Of a DNA stretch of 64,000 nucleotides, positions 48,426 through 56,945 are shown piece by piece. This DNA is from Selenomonas sp. F0473 (GTDB lineage Bacteria > Bacillota > Negativicutes > Selenomonadales > Selenomonadaceae): the NCBI RefSeq assembly GCF_000315545.1, contig NZ_JH992902.1:1473893-1537892 (forward strand), read 5' to 3'. Numbering within the stretch: position 1 is the stretch's first letter; every line of letters starts with the position of its first letter. Position numbers and translations under genes: made by a program. A model generated the notes under the pieces. The model did not search any database. It saw nothing but the letters and a program-made list of their open reading frames with translations, and was not told where the DNA came from.

Positions 48426-49496
48426 ATGCTGTTTCATAAAATACTCGTTACCGGATGCGGCGGAGACATTGGCCTTGGCATCGGACGTATCCTGCAGGAG
48501 GAAAAGATCGCCGATGCCGTTGTCGGCTGCGATATGGAAGAAGACCACGCCGGCAAAGTTTTTTTTGACCGATGCTTTGTCGCGGAGCGTGCGTCGTCGG
48601 AACGGTATATGGATGCGCTTTTGCAGCTGGTTGTGCGGGAACAGATTGACCTTGTGATACCGACATCGGAGCCGGAGCTGCGCCTCTTGTGTGCAAATGA
48701 TTTTTTTGGCAGGAAAGAGTTGTTTCTCACAGCAAATCAAGAGGCGATGGATATCGGCTTTGATAAATACCGGACGGCAGAGTTCCTGCGGGGGCATCGT
48801 CTGCCGCACCCGTGGACGCAGCCCGCGGACGCAGGAGAGCCTCCGCGGCAGTTTCCTTGTATCCTCAAGAGCAGGACGGGATGCGGCAGTAAAACCGTTC
48901 GCGTCCTGACGGAGGAAGGTTATCATCGTGGGATGAATTTTTCGCAGGATGATATGTTTCAAGAGCTGATTCCGGAGGACGAGGGGGAATATACCTGTGG
49001 GCTTTTTCGCGGCAGAGAGGGCGAAATTCGTACGATTATTTTTCGACGGAAACTGCGCGGGGGACTTACGGGCAGCGGCGTCGTTGTCGAATCTCCGGCG
49101 ATAGAAAAACTGCTGAATGTAATTGCGGAGCGGTTAAACCTCTGCGGCAGTATCAACGTGCAGCTGAGACTGAATGCCGGCGTGCCATATGTATTCGAAA
49201 TCAATCCGCGTTTTTCGAGTACCGTTCGGTTCCGCCACCAACTTGGCTTTTCGGACGTCTTGTGGGCACTGCGGGATTGTGTGCGAGTAGAGATTGGGGA
49301 TTATATTGTTCCCCCGGAGGGACTTCGCTTTTACAAGATTTTCGATGATGTGATTGATTGGAGCAATGTCATGGGGAAAGAGCAGCAAATGTGTTATGTA
49401 GATAAACTAAAATCCGCGGGGGGGGGGACACCTCTAAGCCCTTTCAGCGACGATATTTGTTCCATGCATCCGCGCCCTTATGCGCAGGCAGCGTGA
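48426..49496 (+). CDS. ATP-grasp family protein with phase-variable-looking poly-G tract
   Basis: A 356-residue ATP-grasp protein: LVTGCGGDIGLGIGRIL pre-grasp Rossmann start, PCILKSRTGCGSKTV ATP-binding Lys, SINVQLRLNAGVPYVFEINPRFS metal Glu/Asn. Such enzymes join a carboxylate to an amine and could add an amino acid to a sugar. GAGGA 5 nt upstream supports this Met; a GTG at 48414 is possible. Ten G at 49428-49437 set the reading frame of the last 23 residues: losing one G stops the protein within three codons, gaining one extends it into pseH. Confidence 0.78.
   Translation: MLFHKILVTGCGGDIGLGIGRILQEEKIADAVVGCDMEEDHAGKVFFDRCFVAERASSERYMDALLQLVVREQIDLVIPTSEPELRLLCANDFFGRKELFLTANQEAMDIGFDKYRTAEFLRGHRLPHPWTQPADAGEPPRQFPCILKSRTGCGSKTVRVLTEEGYHRGMNFSQDDMFQELIPEDEGEYTCGLFRGREGEIRTIIFRRKLRGGLTGSGVVVESPAIEKLLNVIAERLNLCGSINVQLRLNAGVPYVFEINPRFSSTVRFRHQLGFSDVLWALRDCVRVEIGDYIVPPEGLRFYKIFDDVIDWSNVMGKEQQMCYVDKLKSAGGGTPLSPFSDDICSMHPRPYAQAA
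49428..49437 (+). repeat. Poly-G tract of ten, possible slippage switch
   Basis: Mononucleotide run of ten G inside the 3' end of the ATP-grasp gene, the longest homopolymer run seen in the coding part of the glycan locus. Length changes would alter the C-terminus and may affect translation of the next gene, which starts 70 nt later. Confidence 0.75.
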
Positions 49497-49506
49497 GGAA
49501 ACGGAC

Positions 49507-50013
49507 ATGGAACAGCATAAAATTACCATCGCCGTAAATGAAGAATTATTGGATAAAACTCATATAGAAGCGTTTTTTTTACGAGAGGCGACGACGGCGG
49601 ATGCAGAACTTTTGTATCAATGGCGCAATGATGCGGCGGTGCGCCGATATGCATTTCACAGTGGGCAGATAAATTTCGCAGAGCATTTGCATTGGTTAGA
49701 GAAAACTCTAAATGATGGAGCCGCGCACCTTTTTATCATGATGCACGGTATGATCCCCGTGGGACAAATTCGGGTCAATAGAAGAGATGAAGAATATGTT
49801 ATTTCATACAGTATTGATAAACATTTTCGTGGACACGCTTTTGGAAGATATATGTTGACTTTGCTTGCACAGTGGATGAAGGAAGAATATGACAGGGGAA
49901 TTTTATCGGCACTGGTGAAGAAAGACAATAGGGCATCGCAGCGTATATTTGAAAGACTCGGTTATCAATGTATGGAAGAAGATGATTTTTATCGCTATAC
50001 AAAGAAGTTTTGA
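49507..50013 (+). CDS. pseH: UDP-4-amino-sugar N-acetyltransferase, step 3
   Basis: A 168-residue GNAT acetyltransferase: FFLREATTADAELLYQWRNDAAVRRYAF is the PseH-type start, GQIRVNRRDEEYVISYSIDKHFRGHAFGRYML the acetyl-CoA region (RGHAFG loop) and NRASQRIFERLGY the closing motif. It would acetylate the pseC product. GAGGAAA lies 7 nt before the ATG. An earlier in-frame Met would place the start in the previous gene. AT-richer than pseG and pseI. Confidence 0.85.
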   Translation: MEQHKITIAVNEELLDKTHIEAFFLREATTADAELLYQWRNDAAVRRYAFHSGQINFAEHLHWLEKTLNDGAAHLFIMMHGMIPVGQIRVNRRDEEYVISYSIDKHFRGHAFGRYMLTLLAQWMKEEYDRGILSALVKKDNRASQRIFERLGYQCMEEDDFYRYTKKF

Positions 50014-50025
50014 AGGAGTTTTTTC

Positions 50026-51069
50026 ATGGAGCTTTATGATTTATGTCATACTAACAAGAGCCGCCCTTTTATCATCGCCGAGATGTCGGGCAATCACAAT
50101 CAATCGCTCGAGCGGGCGTTGGAGATTGTGGATGCGGCGGCAGCGGCGGGGGTGGATGCGCTCAAGATTCAGACGTATACCGCGGACACGATGACGCTCG
50201 ACATCGACACAGGTGAGTTCTTCATCGCAGACAAAGACAGCCTGTGGAAGGGCGAATCTCTCTATCACCTCTATGAAAAAGCCCATACGCCATGGGAATG
50301 GCATAAGCCAATCTTTGATCGGTGCAGGGAGCACGGCATTATCGGCTTCAGCACGCCGTTTGACGACAGCGCGGTGGATTTTCTGGAAGAGCTGGGCGTT
50401 CCGTGTTATAAGATCGCATCGTTTGAAAACGTCGATTTGCCGCTCATCAAGAAGGCGGCACGCACGGGCAAGCCGATGATTGTTTCCACCGGAATGACGA
50501 ACCTCGCGGAACTCGAGGAACTTGTGACGACCGCGCGGGAAAATGGCTGCACAGATCTCACTCTGCTGAAATGCACGAGCAGCTATCCTGCGACGCCCGA
50601 GGGGACGAATCTCATGACCATCCCCCATATGCGAGAGCTTTTTGGGTGCAAGGTCGGACTTTCGGATCATACGCTCGGCATCGGTGCGGCGGTGGCAAGC
50701 GTCGCACTGGGCGCCGATGTGATCGAAAAGCATTTTACACTCTCTCGTGCGGAGGGCGGCGTGGATTCGGCGTTTTCCTTAGAGCCGCGGGAGATGGTGC
50801 GGCTTGTGCGGGAATGCGAGACCGCTGCGCTTGCGCTCGGTACGGTCAGCTATGCCATGCAGACGCAGGAAAAAAAATCTCTTCAATTCCGCCGCAGCCT
50901 CTATATCGCGGAGGATATGAAGGCGGGCGACGTGCTCACCGCACAGAATATGCGGCGCATCCGTCCCGGGTTCGGGCTTGCACCGAAATACTATGATGCC
51001 TTGTTAGGGCGGAAGGTGAAACGCGATGTAAAACGCGGAACGCCGCTCGCGTGGGATTTGGTAGAGTAA
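50026..51069 (+). CDS. pseI: Pseudaminic acid synthase, step 5
   Basis: A 347-residue enzyme condensing the diacetamido sugar with phosphoenolpyruvate. The NeuB-type TIM barrel has FIIAEMSGNHNQSLERALEI, KIQTYTADTMTL, STPFDDSAVDFLE, KIASFENVDLPLI, LKCTSSYPATP and GLSDHTLGI; the C-terminal antifreeze-like SAF domain (about residues 285-347) has FRRSLYIAEDMKAGDVLT. KCTSSYPA with these wordings points to PseI rather than NeuB or LegI. Ribosome site AAGGAG 7 nt upstream. Last gene of the glycan locus. Confidence 0.93.
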   Translation: MELYDLCHTNKSRPFIIAEMSGNHNQSLERALEIVDAAAAAGVDALKIQTYTADTMTLDIDTGEFFIADKDSLWKGESLYHLYEKAHTPWEWHKPIFDRCREHGIIGFSTPFDDSAVDFLEELGVPCYKIASFENVDLPLIKKAARTGKPMIVSTGMTNLAELEELVTTARENGCTDLTLLKCTSSYPATPEGTNLMTIPHMRELFGCKVGLSDHTLGIGAAVASVALGADVIEKHFTLSRAEGGVDSAFSLEPREMVRLVRECETAALALGTVSYAMQTQEKKSLQFRRSLYIAEDMKAGDVLTAQNMRRIRPGFGLAPKYYDALLGRKVKRDVKRGTPLAWDLVE

Positions 51070-51212
51070 GGTTTGTTGGGATGATTGGATGATAAACGAG
51101 GGGGGCGCATATCCACGGTATTTCGTAATCATCAAGTATGCACATCAGGGGATAGAAGAGGATGTTTGCCAAACAAATCGAGGTATATAGTCTTATATCA
51201 TTGAAGATTATG

Positions 51213-51241
51213 AACCTACTTTTACAAAAAGTAGGTTTTTA
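51213..51241 (+). terminator. Intrinsic terminator
   Basis: AACCTACTTTT with AAAAGTAGGTT and a T-run. It closes the glycan locus 144 nt after pseI. The rest of the 305-nt gap up to tnpA holds the left end of the IS200-type element. Confidence 0.85.
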
Positions 51242-51374
51242 TTGTATAAAGAAAACCACGCGATAGTCGCGTGGTTCCAAAGAGTTTAAGCGGTGAAAAA
51301 ATAGACCCTAGTATGGTAAGCTAGAGCCGAGCCTGCCAGCTTAGCAAGAGCAACCGTACTAGGGAGGTCACATA

Positions 51375-51869
51375 ATGTCAAAACAACAAAATGCAGACAG
51401 ACATAGTTTAGCACATACGAGGTGGAATTGTAAGTACCACATAGTATTTGCCCCGAAATATCGGAGGAAAGTGTTTTATGCAGAGAAACGGACGGCAATA
51501 CGAGAGATATTGCGGACGTTATGCCAGTGGAAAGGTGTAGAAATAATCGAAGGAGAGGTGTGTCCAGATCATATCCACATGCTGATAAGTATCCCACCGA
51601 AAATGAGTGTATCGGGGTTTATGGGGTATCTAAAAGGCAAGAGCAGCTTAATGATATTCCAGAAGTTTGGGAATATGAAATTTGCATATAGGAACCGGGA
51701 GTTTTGGTGTAAAGGTTACTATGTGGATACGGTAGGGAAAAACACGAAGGCGATAACAGAATACATCGAAGGTCAACTGAAACGAGACAGGGAATCTGAT
51801 CAGTTGAGTTTATTTGACCCGAGAGACCCATTTATGGGTAGCAAGGAGTCTGTGAAGAAAAGTCTGTAA
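51375..51869 (+). CDS. tnpA: IS200-type Y1 (HUH) transposase TnpA
   Basis: A 164-residue single-strand transposase. NCKYHIVFAPKYRRKVFY at the start, PDHIHMLISIPP with the HUH pair, and GYYVDTVGKN with the catalytic Tyr. The natural end appears to be SK followed by TAA; the IS256-type insertion falls exactly there and replaces the stop with a short tail, ESVKKSL, before a new TAA. The catalytic part is intact, so the enzyme may still be active. GGGAGG lies 9 nt before the ATG. Confidence 0.92.
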   Translation: MSKQQNADRHSLAHTRWNCKYHIVFAPKYRRKVFYAEKRTAIREILRTLCQWKGVEIIEGEVCPDHIHMLISIPPKMSVSGFMGYLKGKSSLMIFQKFGNMKFAYRNREFWCKGYYVDTVGKNTKAITEYIEGQLKRDRESDQLSLFDPRDPFMGSKESVKKSL

Positions 51870-53227
51870 ATCGGATCTTCTATGATGTGTGCAAGTGTTA
51901 ATCAGGCAATCTGTTAGGATACATAATCGCCAGTTCGCCTCGGATTTTACCCCAGTTCTTTATCGGCATCGTCCATTTCTTAGTGGCTTCAAACGTCGTC
52001 AAATAAAGAACCTTTAATAACGCTTGTGCACTAGGAAATACGCTCCGTTGTCGATTTAATCTGCGGTATGATGCATTAAGACTCTCTATGATATTCGTGG
52101 TATAAAATGCGGTGCGAACACCCATAGAGAACTTGAATATCGGTGTTATGACGTCCCAATGATCATACCATCTCCGCATGGCCGCTAGATAATGGGAACT
52201 CCATTTTTTATCTGCCTCTTCCAGTCTTTTGAGGGCGGTCTTTTCATCAGGAGCCGTGTATATACTGCGAAGATCCTTGGCAAAGAATTTCATGTCCTTA
52301 TGCGCCACATATTTCAGGGTATTGCGTACCATGTGTACGATGCAGCGCTGATGCTCCGTTTCCGGAAAGGCCGCCTCTACCGCTTCCTTGAGCCCGCTAA
52401 GCCCGTCAGAGCAAAGGATAAGAACATCTTGAACCCCTCGATTTTTTAGGCTGTTAAGAACGCCAAGCCAATATTTGCTGCTCTCATTTTCTCCAATTTC
52501 AATGGTTAAGACTTCTTTTCGCCCGGCATCGTTAATCCCTACAACGACGTAGGCCGCAAGTTTGCTTACGATGCTGTCCTGACGCACGGAAAAATGGATG
52601 GCATCAATGAAAACGATCGGGTAAACGCTGACAAGGCAGCGGTTCTGCCATTCCTCAATGTGGGGCAGAATCTTATCGGTTACGTCGGATACAAATCCTT
52701 CCGATGCCTCAAAACCGTAGATGTCATTGATCGTTTCGGAAATCTGTCTCGTAGTCATTCCCTTGGCATACATGGATATGATTTTCTGATCAATCGCAGA
52801 GATATCCTTCTGCCGCTTTTTTACCACCTGTGGTTCAAAAGAAGACTGTCGGTCTTGGGGGACTTCAATCCGAACGCTCCCATAGCTGCTGTTTAATGTC
52901 TTGGATTTGTACCCATTGCGAGCGTTCTCATTGGCGGAGCGTTGGGATTTTTCGTAGCCTAAATGGCTGTCCATTTCCACCTCCATCATTTCCTTGATGG
53001 TTCCACCCAGCAGGTCTTTTAGTGCTTCTTGGATGTCGGATGTGCTCTCAATGTCATACTCTTGAAAGAGCTGCTGAATGATCGCTCTTTTCCTATCGGT
53101 CATTTTGACTTTGTGAACTTCTTTTTGTTGTTTTGCCATAAACAAAGACCTCCCATGATTTGATTTTACCATAGAAGTCCTTATTCCTTCGAGTCGGAAG
53201 TTTTTACAGAATTTCTTTCACACACTC
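51846..53227 (-). mobile_element. IS256-family element, inserted in the IS200 tnpA 3' end
   Basis: A 1382-bp element with imperfect terminal inverted repeats of about 25 bp (left GAGTCTGTGAAG then TCTGTAAA; right, reversed, GAGTGTGTGAAA then TCTGTAAA). An 8-bp direct repeat GTAGCAAG flanks it at 51838-51845 and 53228-53235, as expected for target duplication by this family. It carries one transposase gene on the minus strand. Confidence 0.93.
51898..53172 (-). CDS. IS256-family transposase
   Basis: A 424-residue DDE transposase of the Mutator/IS256 type: LKDLLGGTIKEMMEVEMDSHLGYEKS near the N-terminus, VFIDAIHFSVRQ (first Asp), LCSDGLSGLKEAVEAAFP (second Asp) and TNIIESLN (Glu), with HQRCIVHMVRNTLKYV between. 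Full length, no frameshift seen, so probably active. The more likely start is MAKQQKEV, 11 codons into this frame at 53139, which has GGGAGG just upstream; the longer start is left as given because both read through. Confidence 0.93.
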   Translation of the reverse strand: MVKSNHGRSLFMAKQQKEVHKVKMTDRKRAIIQQLFQEYDIESTSDIQEALKDLLGGTIKEMMEVEMDSHLGYEKSQRSANENARNGYKSKTLNSSYGSVRIEVPQDRQSSFEPQVVKKRQKDISAIDQKIISMYAKGMTTRQISETINDIYGFEASEGFVSDVTDKILPHIEEWQNRCLVSVYPIVFIDAIHFSVRQDSIVSKLAAYVVVGINDAGRKEVLTIEIGENESSKYWLGVLNSLKNRGVQDVLILCSDGLSGLKEAVEAAFPETEHQRCIVHMVRNTLKYVAHKDMKFFAKDLRSIYTAPDEKTALKRLEEADKKWSSHYLAAMRRWYDHWDVITPIFKFSMGVRTAFYTTNIIESLNASYRRLNRQRSVFPSAQALLKVLYLTTFEATKKWTMPIKNWGKIRGELAIMYPNRLPD

Positions 53228-53429
53228 GTAGCAAGTAACAAACGCATGGCTGGCAGGCCAATAAAAAGCGTACTTGTACGCCGCTAGTAATATTAGGGCT
53301 ATGCCCGAAAAATCAAAACCACCCGCTACGCGGGTGGATATTTATTTTTTTTATATATAAAATTTGAATCTAGATATGCTTTTTACTGATACCCAATCTG
53401 AAATCAGCTATGATGTCTCTGCGCATCGC

Positions 53430-53656
53430 AGCTCTCCGGGAGGATGTACCGTATTTTTCTGGGGTAGGTGAACTCGATGCCCATGAGGTGGAGCGGCGCG
53501 GCATCCGTGCGCTCGGCCTCGGTAAGGAGCTGCGAGACGGCGCGGAAATAGTCGGGGGCGACGTAGGGGGCGGCGGGGCAGATGGCGACGGCCTCGGCGA
53601 GCGGGATGCCGCACACCTCGTGCAGATAGGAAGAGACGAGGGCGATGGCGGGGAAA
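53430..53656 (-). pseudogene. manC: Fragment of a second mannose-1-phosphate guanylyltransferase
   Basis: On the minus strand the translated piece FPAIALVSSYLHEVCG, then EAVAICPAAPYVAPDYFRAV, then LMGIEFTYPRKIRYILPES aligns with manC residues about 80-170 ([55 protein letters not shown]). No start or cupin part is present. It is distinct in codons from the intact manC, so it is a remnant of another copy, perhaps cut away by the IS activity beside it. The 290-nt stretch 53657-53861 otherwise holds nothing recognised. Confidence 0.82.
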
Positions 53657-53861
53657 CCTTTCTGCAGATCAAAAAGCGGGTGCTTGCTATATTAATGAAG
53701 GAAATGTATAATAAAAAGACGATCATGTGGGGAATGTTTGACGACGTAGGCTCAATCTAGTTATGTAAGGAGGATACGTTCAGATACTTAACATCATCTA
53801 TCTCGAGGCTTGTTAGGTTTATTTGGATACCTATCGAAAATCGAGTAGAAGGAGGTCCGAA

Positions 53862-54587
53862 GTGGAATCTCTACTGGACGCCATCGATCGGAAAAAAATG
53901 GAATTGGATGCCAAACGGCCGCTTACGCCGGGGGAAGTTGACCGCTTGACGGAAGCCTTTGCCGTGGAGTATACGTATAATTCCAATGCGATCGAGGGAA
54001 ATACGCTGACGCTGCGCGAGACGGATATGGTGCTGCGCGGCCTCACGATCGCGCAGAAGCCGCTCCGCGAGCATTTGGAAGCGGTGGGGCACAAGGAAGC
54101 GTTTGACTTTGTGCGGGAATTGGTGCGGGATCACACGCCGCTCTCCGAGACTGTGATCAAGCAGATTCATGCCCTCGTTTTGGAAGATAAGCGGGTGGAT
54201 CGGGGCGTCTACCGCAAGGTCCCCGTGAACATTATGGGGGCAAAGCATGCGCCCATACAGCCGTATCTCATACAACCGGAGATGGAGCGGCTGCTGCTTT
54301 CGTATGAGAAGAGCGCGGAGCATATCGTTCCACGGCTGGCACGGTTCCATATCGAGTTTGAGGCGATTCATCCCTTTATTGACGGGAACGGGCGTACGGG
54401 ACGCCTGCTCGTCAATCTGGAGCTGATGAAGGCGGGGTATCCGCCGATTGATATTAAGTTCACAGATCGCATGAGTTATTATCAAGCGTTCGACGAATAT
54501 CATGAAAACGGCAAGCTTGATGCGATGGAGGCGTTATTTTCGAACTATGTGAACGCTCGGCTGGACGATTACTTAGCGATGCTCTAG
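53862..54587 (+). CDS. Fic domain protein (class II, N-terminal inhibitory helix)
   Basis: A 241-residue Fic enzyme, a nucleotidyltransferase that usually AMPylates a protein. The active-site motif HPFIDGNGRTGR is complete (residues about 182-193). NSNAIEGN near residue 45 is the (S/T)xxxE(G/N) inhibitory helix, placing it in class II where the domain restrains itself. GVYRKVPVNIMG is the flap region. GTG start with AAGGAGG 6 nt upstream; a TTG 13 codons earlier has no such site. No antitoxin-type partner is adjacent. A large terminator follows. Confidence 0.88.
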   Translation: MESLLDAIDRKKMELDAKRPLTPGEVDRLTEAFAVEYTYNSNAIEGNTLTLRETDMVLRGLTIAQKPLREHLEAVGHKEAFDFVRELVRDHTPLSETVIKQIHALVLEDKRVDRGVYRKVPVNIMGAKHAPIQPYLIQPEMERLLLSYEKSAEHIVPRLARFHIEFEAIHPFIDGNGRTGRLLVNLELMKAGYPPIDIKFTDRMSYYQAFDEYHENGKLDAMEALFSNYVNARLDDYLAML

Positions 54588-54664
54588 GCTCTTATTATTG
54601 TCGGTCTGTTACGCTCATATGATGAATCTATATATCCTATTCAAAAAACAGCCGAGATTCACAG

Positions 54665-54722
54665 AAAAAACGGGGCTGCCGTACAGATGCGTTTTATCGC
54701 ATCTGTACGGCAGCCCCGTTTT
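54665..54722. terminator. Bidirectional intrinsic terminator
   Basis: A 21-bp stem CGGGGCTGCCGTACAGATGC / GCATCTGTACGGCAGCCCCG (20 shown) with a TTTTAT loop and A/T runs on both sides, between the convergent Fic and aldolase genes. Confidence 0.93.
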
Positions 54723-54755
54723 CGTATCGTCGTATGAAGCTCCGCGGAGAGAGGG

Positions 54756-55643
54756 TCAGGTGATCGAGGCGGCGTAGATGCCGTCGACGGCCTTTTTGAG
54801 GATGCCGTCGAACTCGGCGGCACTCTGGCCTGCGCGCAGATCTTGTGCAAGGGCACGGGAGAAGCTGGCGATGAGCCCCCGGTTGCGCGCGAGTTTTTCG
54901 TTCGCCTCGTCCTGCGAATAGCCGCCGCTGAGGGCGACGACGCGGACGACGTGCGGATCCTTCATGATCCCCTCATAGAGGTTGTCCTCGGTCGGGATGG
55001 TGACCTTGAACATGATCTTTGCGTTTGCCGGCAGTTTTGCAAGGTGTTCCTTCATGAACCCAAGCATAATTTTCTCCGCCTTTGCCTTCTCGGGGCAGTG
55101 GATGTCCACCTCCGGCTCGAGGATGGGGACGAGACCTTTGGCGACGATCTGCATGCCGATCTCAAATTGCTGATCGATGACGGCTTTGATCCCCGCTTCA
55201 TTCGCCTCTTTGATGACGGAGCGCATTTTCGTGCCGAAGATGTGGCGCTCGTTGGCGCGGTCCAGGAGACTGCCGAGGTTGTCGATGGGCTTCATGAGCT
55301 GGACGCCGTTCTTTTCGTCGGCAAGTCCTTTGTCCACTTTGAGGATGGGGATAATCCCCTTCTTCTCCCAGAGGAAATCTGCGGTGAACATACCGTCGAT
55401 CTTGCGGTCCATCGTGTTCTCAAAGAGAATTGCCGCGAGTATCTTGGACTTGTCGAAGGACGGGCTCTTGATGATGCGCGTGCGCATCTCGTGGACGCGC
55501 GTGAACATCTCCTCTTCGCCGTGATAGGCGCTCTCGTCGACGCCGTAGGCTTTCAGTGCCTTGGGCGTGGAACCGCCGCTCTGATCGAGCGCCGCGATGA
55601 ATCCTTTGGCATCGGTCATGCGTTTGAGCTGTTCTTGATTCAT
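54756..55643 (-). CDS. fda: Fructose-bisphosphate aldolase, class I
   Basis: A 295-residue Schiff-base aldolase cleaving fructose-1,6-bisphosphate to glyceraldehyde-3-phosphate and dihydroxyacetone phosphate. [17 protein letters not shown] is the class I N-terminus; [12 protein letters not shown] holds one active-site Lys, PILEPEVDI the Glu, and [12 protein letters not shown] the Schiff-base Lys region; VALSGGYS is the phosphate site. Length fits bacterial class I enzymes. AAGGAGG lies 10 nt before the Met used; a longer frame upstream (35 codons) lies in the promoter. Single gene. Confidence 0.93.
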   Translation of the reverse strand: MNQEQLKRMTDAKGFIAALDQSGGSTPKALKAYGVDESAYHGEEEMFTRVHEMRTRIIKSPSFDKSKILAAILFENTMDRKIDGMFTADFLWEKKGIIPILKVDKGLADEKNGVQLMKPIDNLGSLLDRANERHIFGTKMRSVIKEANEAGIKAVIDQQFEIGMQIVAKGLVPILEPEVDIHCPEKAKAEKIMLGFMKEHLAKLPANAKIMFKVTIPTEDNLYEGIMKDPHVVRVVALSGGYSQDEANEKLARNRGLIASFSRALAQDLRAGQSAAEFDGILKKAVDGIYAASIT

Positions 55644-55673
55644 GGGACATGCCTCCTTTTCTCTAATACTTCT

Positions 55674-55702
55674 ATTATAGCGCAGGCATAATGGAAATTC
55701 AA
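55674..55702 (-). promoter_or_regulatory. Promoter for the aldolase gene
   Basis: On the minus strand TTGAAT and TATAAT are 17 nt apart, ending 30 nt before the start codon. The remainder of the 383-nt gap 55644-56026 shows only the terminator at 55934. Confidence 0.65.
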
Positions 55703-55933
55703 CGGAACTGAAAATAAATTTCATGATAGGGGCGTTATAGAAATTCAAAGATATCGCACGCTAGAAGGCGCGAGGGCGCGGTCGTTGTCGGGGATAAAGA
55801 GTGAGGTGGAAGGCGCCGCAGGCATTGGCTTTATTTGCGTTTAACGGGGGCGATAGGCCGATATTGCCCTGTGAACATAAATCCGATGAGGTTCTAAAAA
55901 AATACTTTTGCAAAAGATATAACATAAGAATAC

Positions 55934-55971
55934 AAAATGGAGCCGGCGCAGAAATATGCCGGCTCCGTTTT
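55934..55971. terminator. Terminator after sucD
   Basis: AAAATGGAGCCGGC with GCCGGCTCCGTTTT, 10-nt loop. It lies 56 nt after the sucD stop (minus strand) and can work both ways. Confidence 0.9.
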
Positions 55972-56026
55972 GATTCCGTAACCGCTTACAGTCCCTTGTT
56001 GATTTCTCTATCCCTCGAATGTCGTC

Positions 56027-56932
56027 TCAGCAGGTGTGGCACTTTTCGTAGAGACCCTTCTCCTTGAGGAGGCCCACCATGGTATCGCCGATATGGGCGA
56101 CGGTCTCGGCGACGGGGATGCCCGCCGCGTTGAGCGCGGCGACCTTATCCGCGGCGGTTCCCTTGCCGCCGGAGATGATGGCGCCCGCGTGTCCCATACG
56201 TTTGCCCGGAGGCGCCTGACGGCCGGCGATGAACGCGGCGACGGGCTTTTCGGGCATGTTCTCTTTGATCCATTTCGCGGCTTCTTCTTCCGCGGTGCCG
56301 CCGATCTCGCCGATGAGGAGGACGGCGTAGGTCTCGGGGTCGTCTTTGAATCGTTTCAGGACGTCGATGAAGTCCATATCCTTGACGGGGTCCCCGCCGA
56401 TGCCGACGGTGGTCGTTTGACCGATGCCCGCGTTCGTAAGCTGGAACGCCGCCTCATAGGTGAGGGTGCCGGAGCGCGAGACGAGGCCGACGTGACCGGG
56501 CTTGCTGACGCTGGCCGGCGTGATGCCGAGTTTCGACTGCAGCGGGGTGAGGAGACCGGGGCAGTTCGGGCCGACGAGACGGGTCTTCCTGCCCTGCATA
56601 TAGCGGCGCACTTTGACCATATCGAGAACGGGGATGTGCTCGGTAATGCAGATGACGAGCGGCAGTTCCGCATCGACGGCTTCCATGATAGAGTCTGCGG
56701 CAAAACGCGCGGGGACATAGATGACGGAGGCGTTCGCGCCCGTCGCCTTCACGGCGTCGACGACGGTGTTGAAGACGGGGACGCCCTCGACGACCTGTCC
56801 CGCCTTGCCCGGAGTGACACCCGCGACGATCTGCGTGCCGGCGTCGAGCATCTGACGCGTATGGAAGAGGGCGGCTTTGCCCGTGATGCCCTGTACGATG
56901 GCTTTGGTATTCTTATCAATCAAAATGGACAT
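56027..56932 (-). CDS. sucD: Succinate-CoA ligase, alpha subunit
   Basis: A 301-residue subunit that binds CoA and carries the phosphohistidine. [16 protein letters not shown] is the CoA site, [10 protein letters not shown] follows, [14 protein letters not shown] and [14 protein letters not shown] are family-typical, and [14 protein letters not shown] carries the active-site His. GGGAGG precedes the ATG. It follows sucC by 13 nt. In Negativicutes the enzyme can run towards succinate or succinyl-CoA in propionate formation; the direction cannot be told here. Confidence 0.95.
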   Translation of the reverse strand: MSILIDKNTKAIVQGITGKAALFHTRQMLDAGTQIVAGVTPGKAGQVVEGVPVFNTVVDAVKATGANASVIYVPARFAADSIMEAVDAELPLVICITEHIPVLDMVKVRRYMQGRKTRLVGPNCPGLLTPLQSKLGITPASVSKPGHVGLVSRSGTLTYEAAFQLTNAGIGQTTTVGIGGDPVKDMDFIDVLKRFKDDPETYAVLLIGEIGGTAEEEAAKWIKENMPEKPVAAFIAGRQAPPGKRMGHAGAIISGGKGTAADKVAALNAAGIPVAETVAHIGDTMVGLLKEKGLYEKCHTC

Positions 56933-56945
56933 GGCTGAACCTCCC

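Larger units (their letters stand above)
51245..53345 (+). mobile_element. IS200/IS605-family element, split by an IS256-type insertion
   Basis: Subterminal hairpins mark both ends: AACCACGCGA with TCGCGTGGTT (51254-51276) at the left and CCACCCGC with GCGGGTGG (53319-53337) at the right. Without the inner IS256-type element and one target copy, the span is about 710 bp, which is the size of IS200. Only tnpA is present, no tnpB. End positions are approximate, since IS200 elements have no inverted terminal repeats or target duplication. Confidence 0.8.

Noticed and set aside
51213-51276. Two hairpins side by side taken as a CRISPR-like repeat
   Set aside because: They are a terminator and the IS200 left-end hairpin; no repeated spacer pattern exists anywhere in the window.
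53728-53765. Possible fifth copy of the structured intergenic repeat (GACGACGTAGGCTC)
   Set aside because: Only a short core is shared; no partner arms for any of the stems are present.
55801-56067. Small plus-strand open frame before sucD
   Set aside because: It runs through the terminator at 55934 and into the sucD 3' end, lacks a ribosome site and has no recognisable domain.
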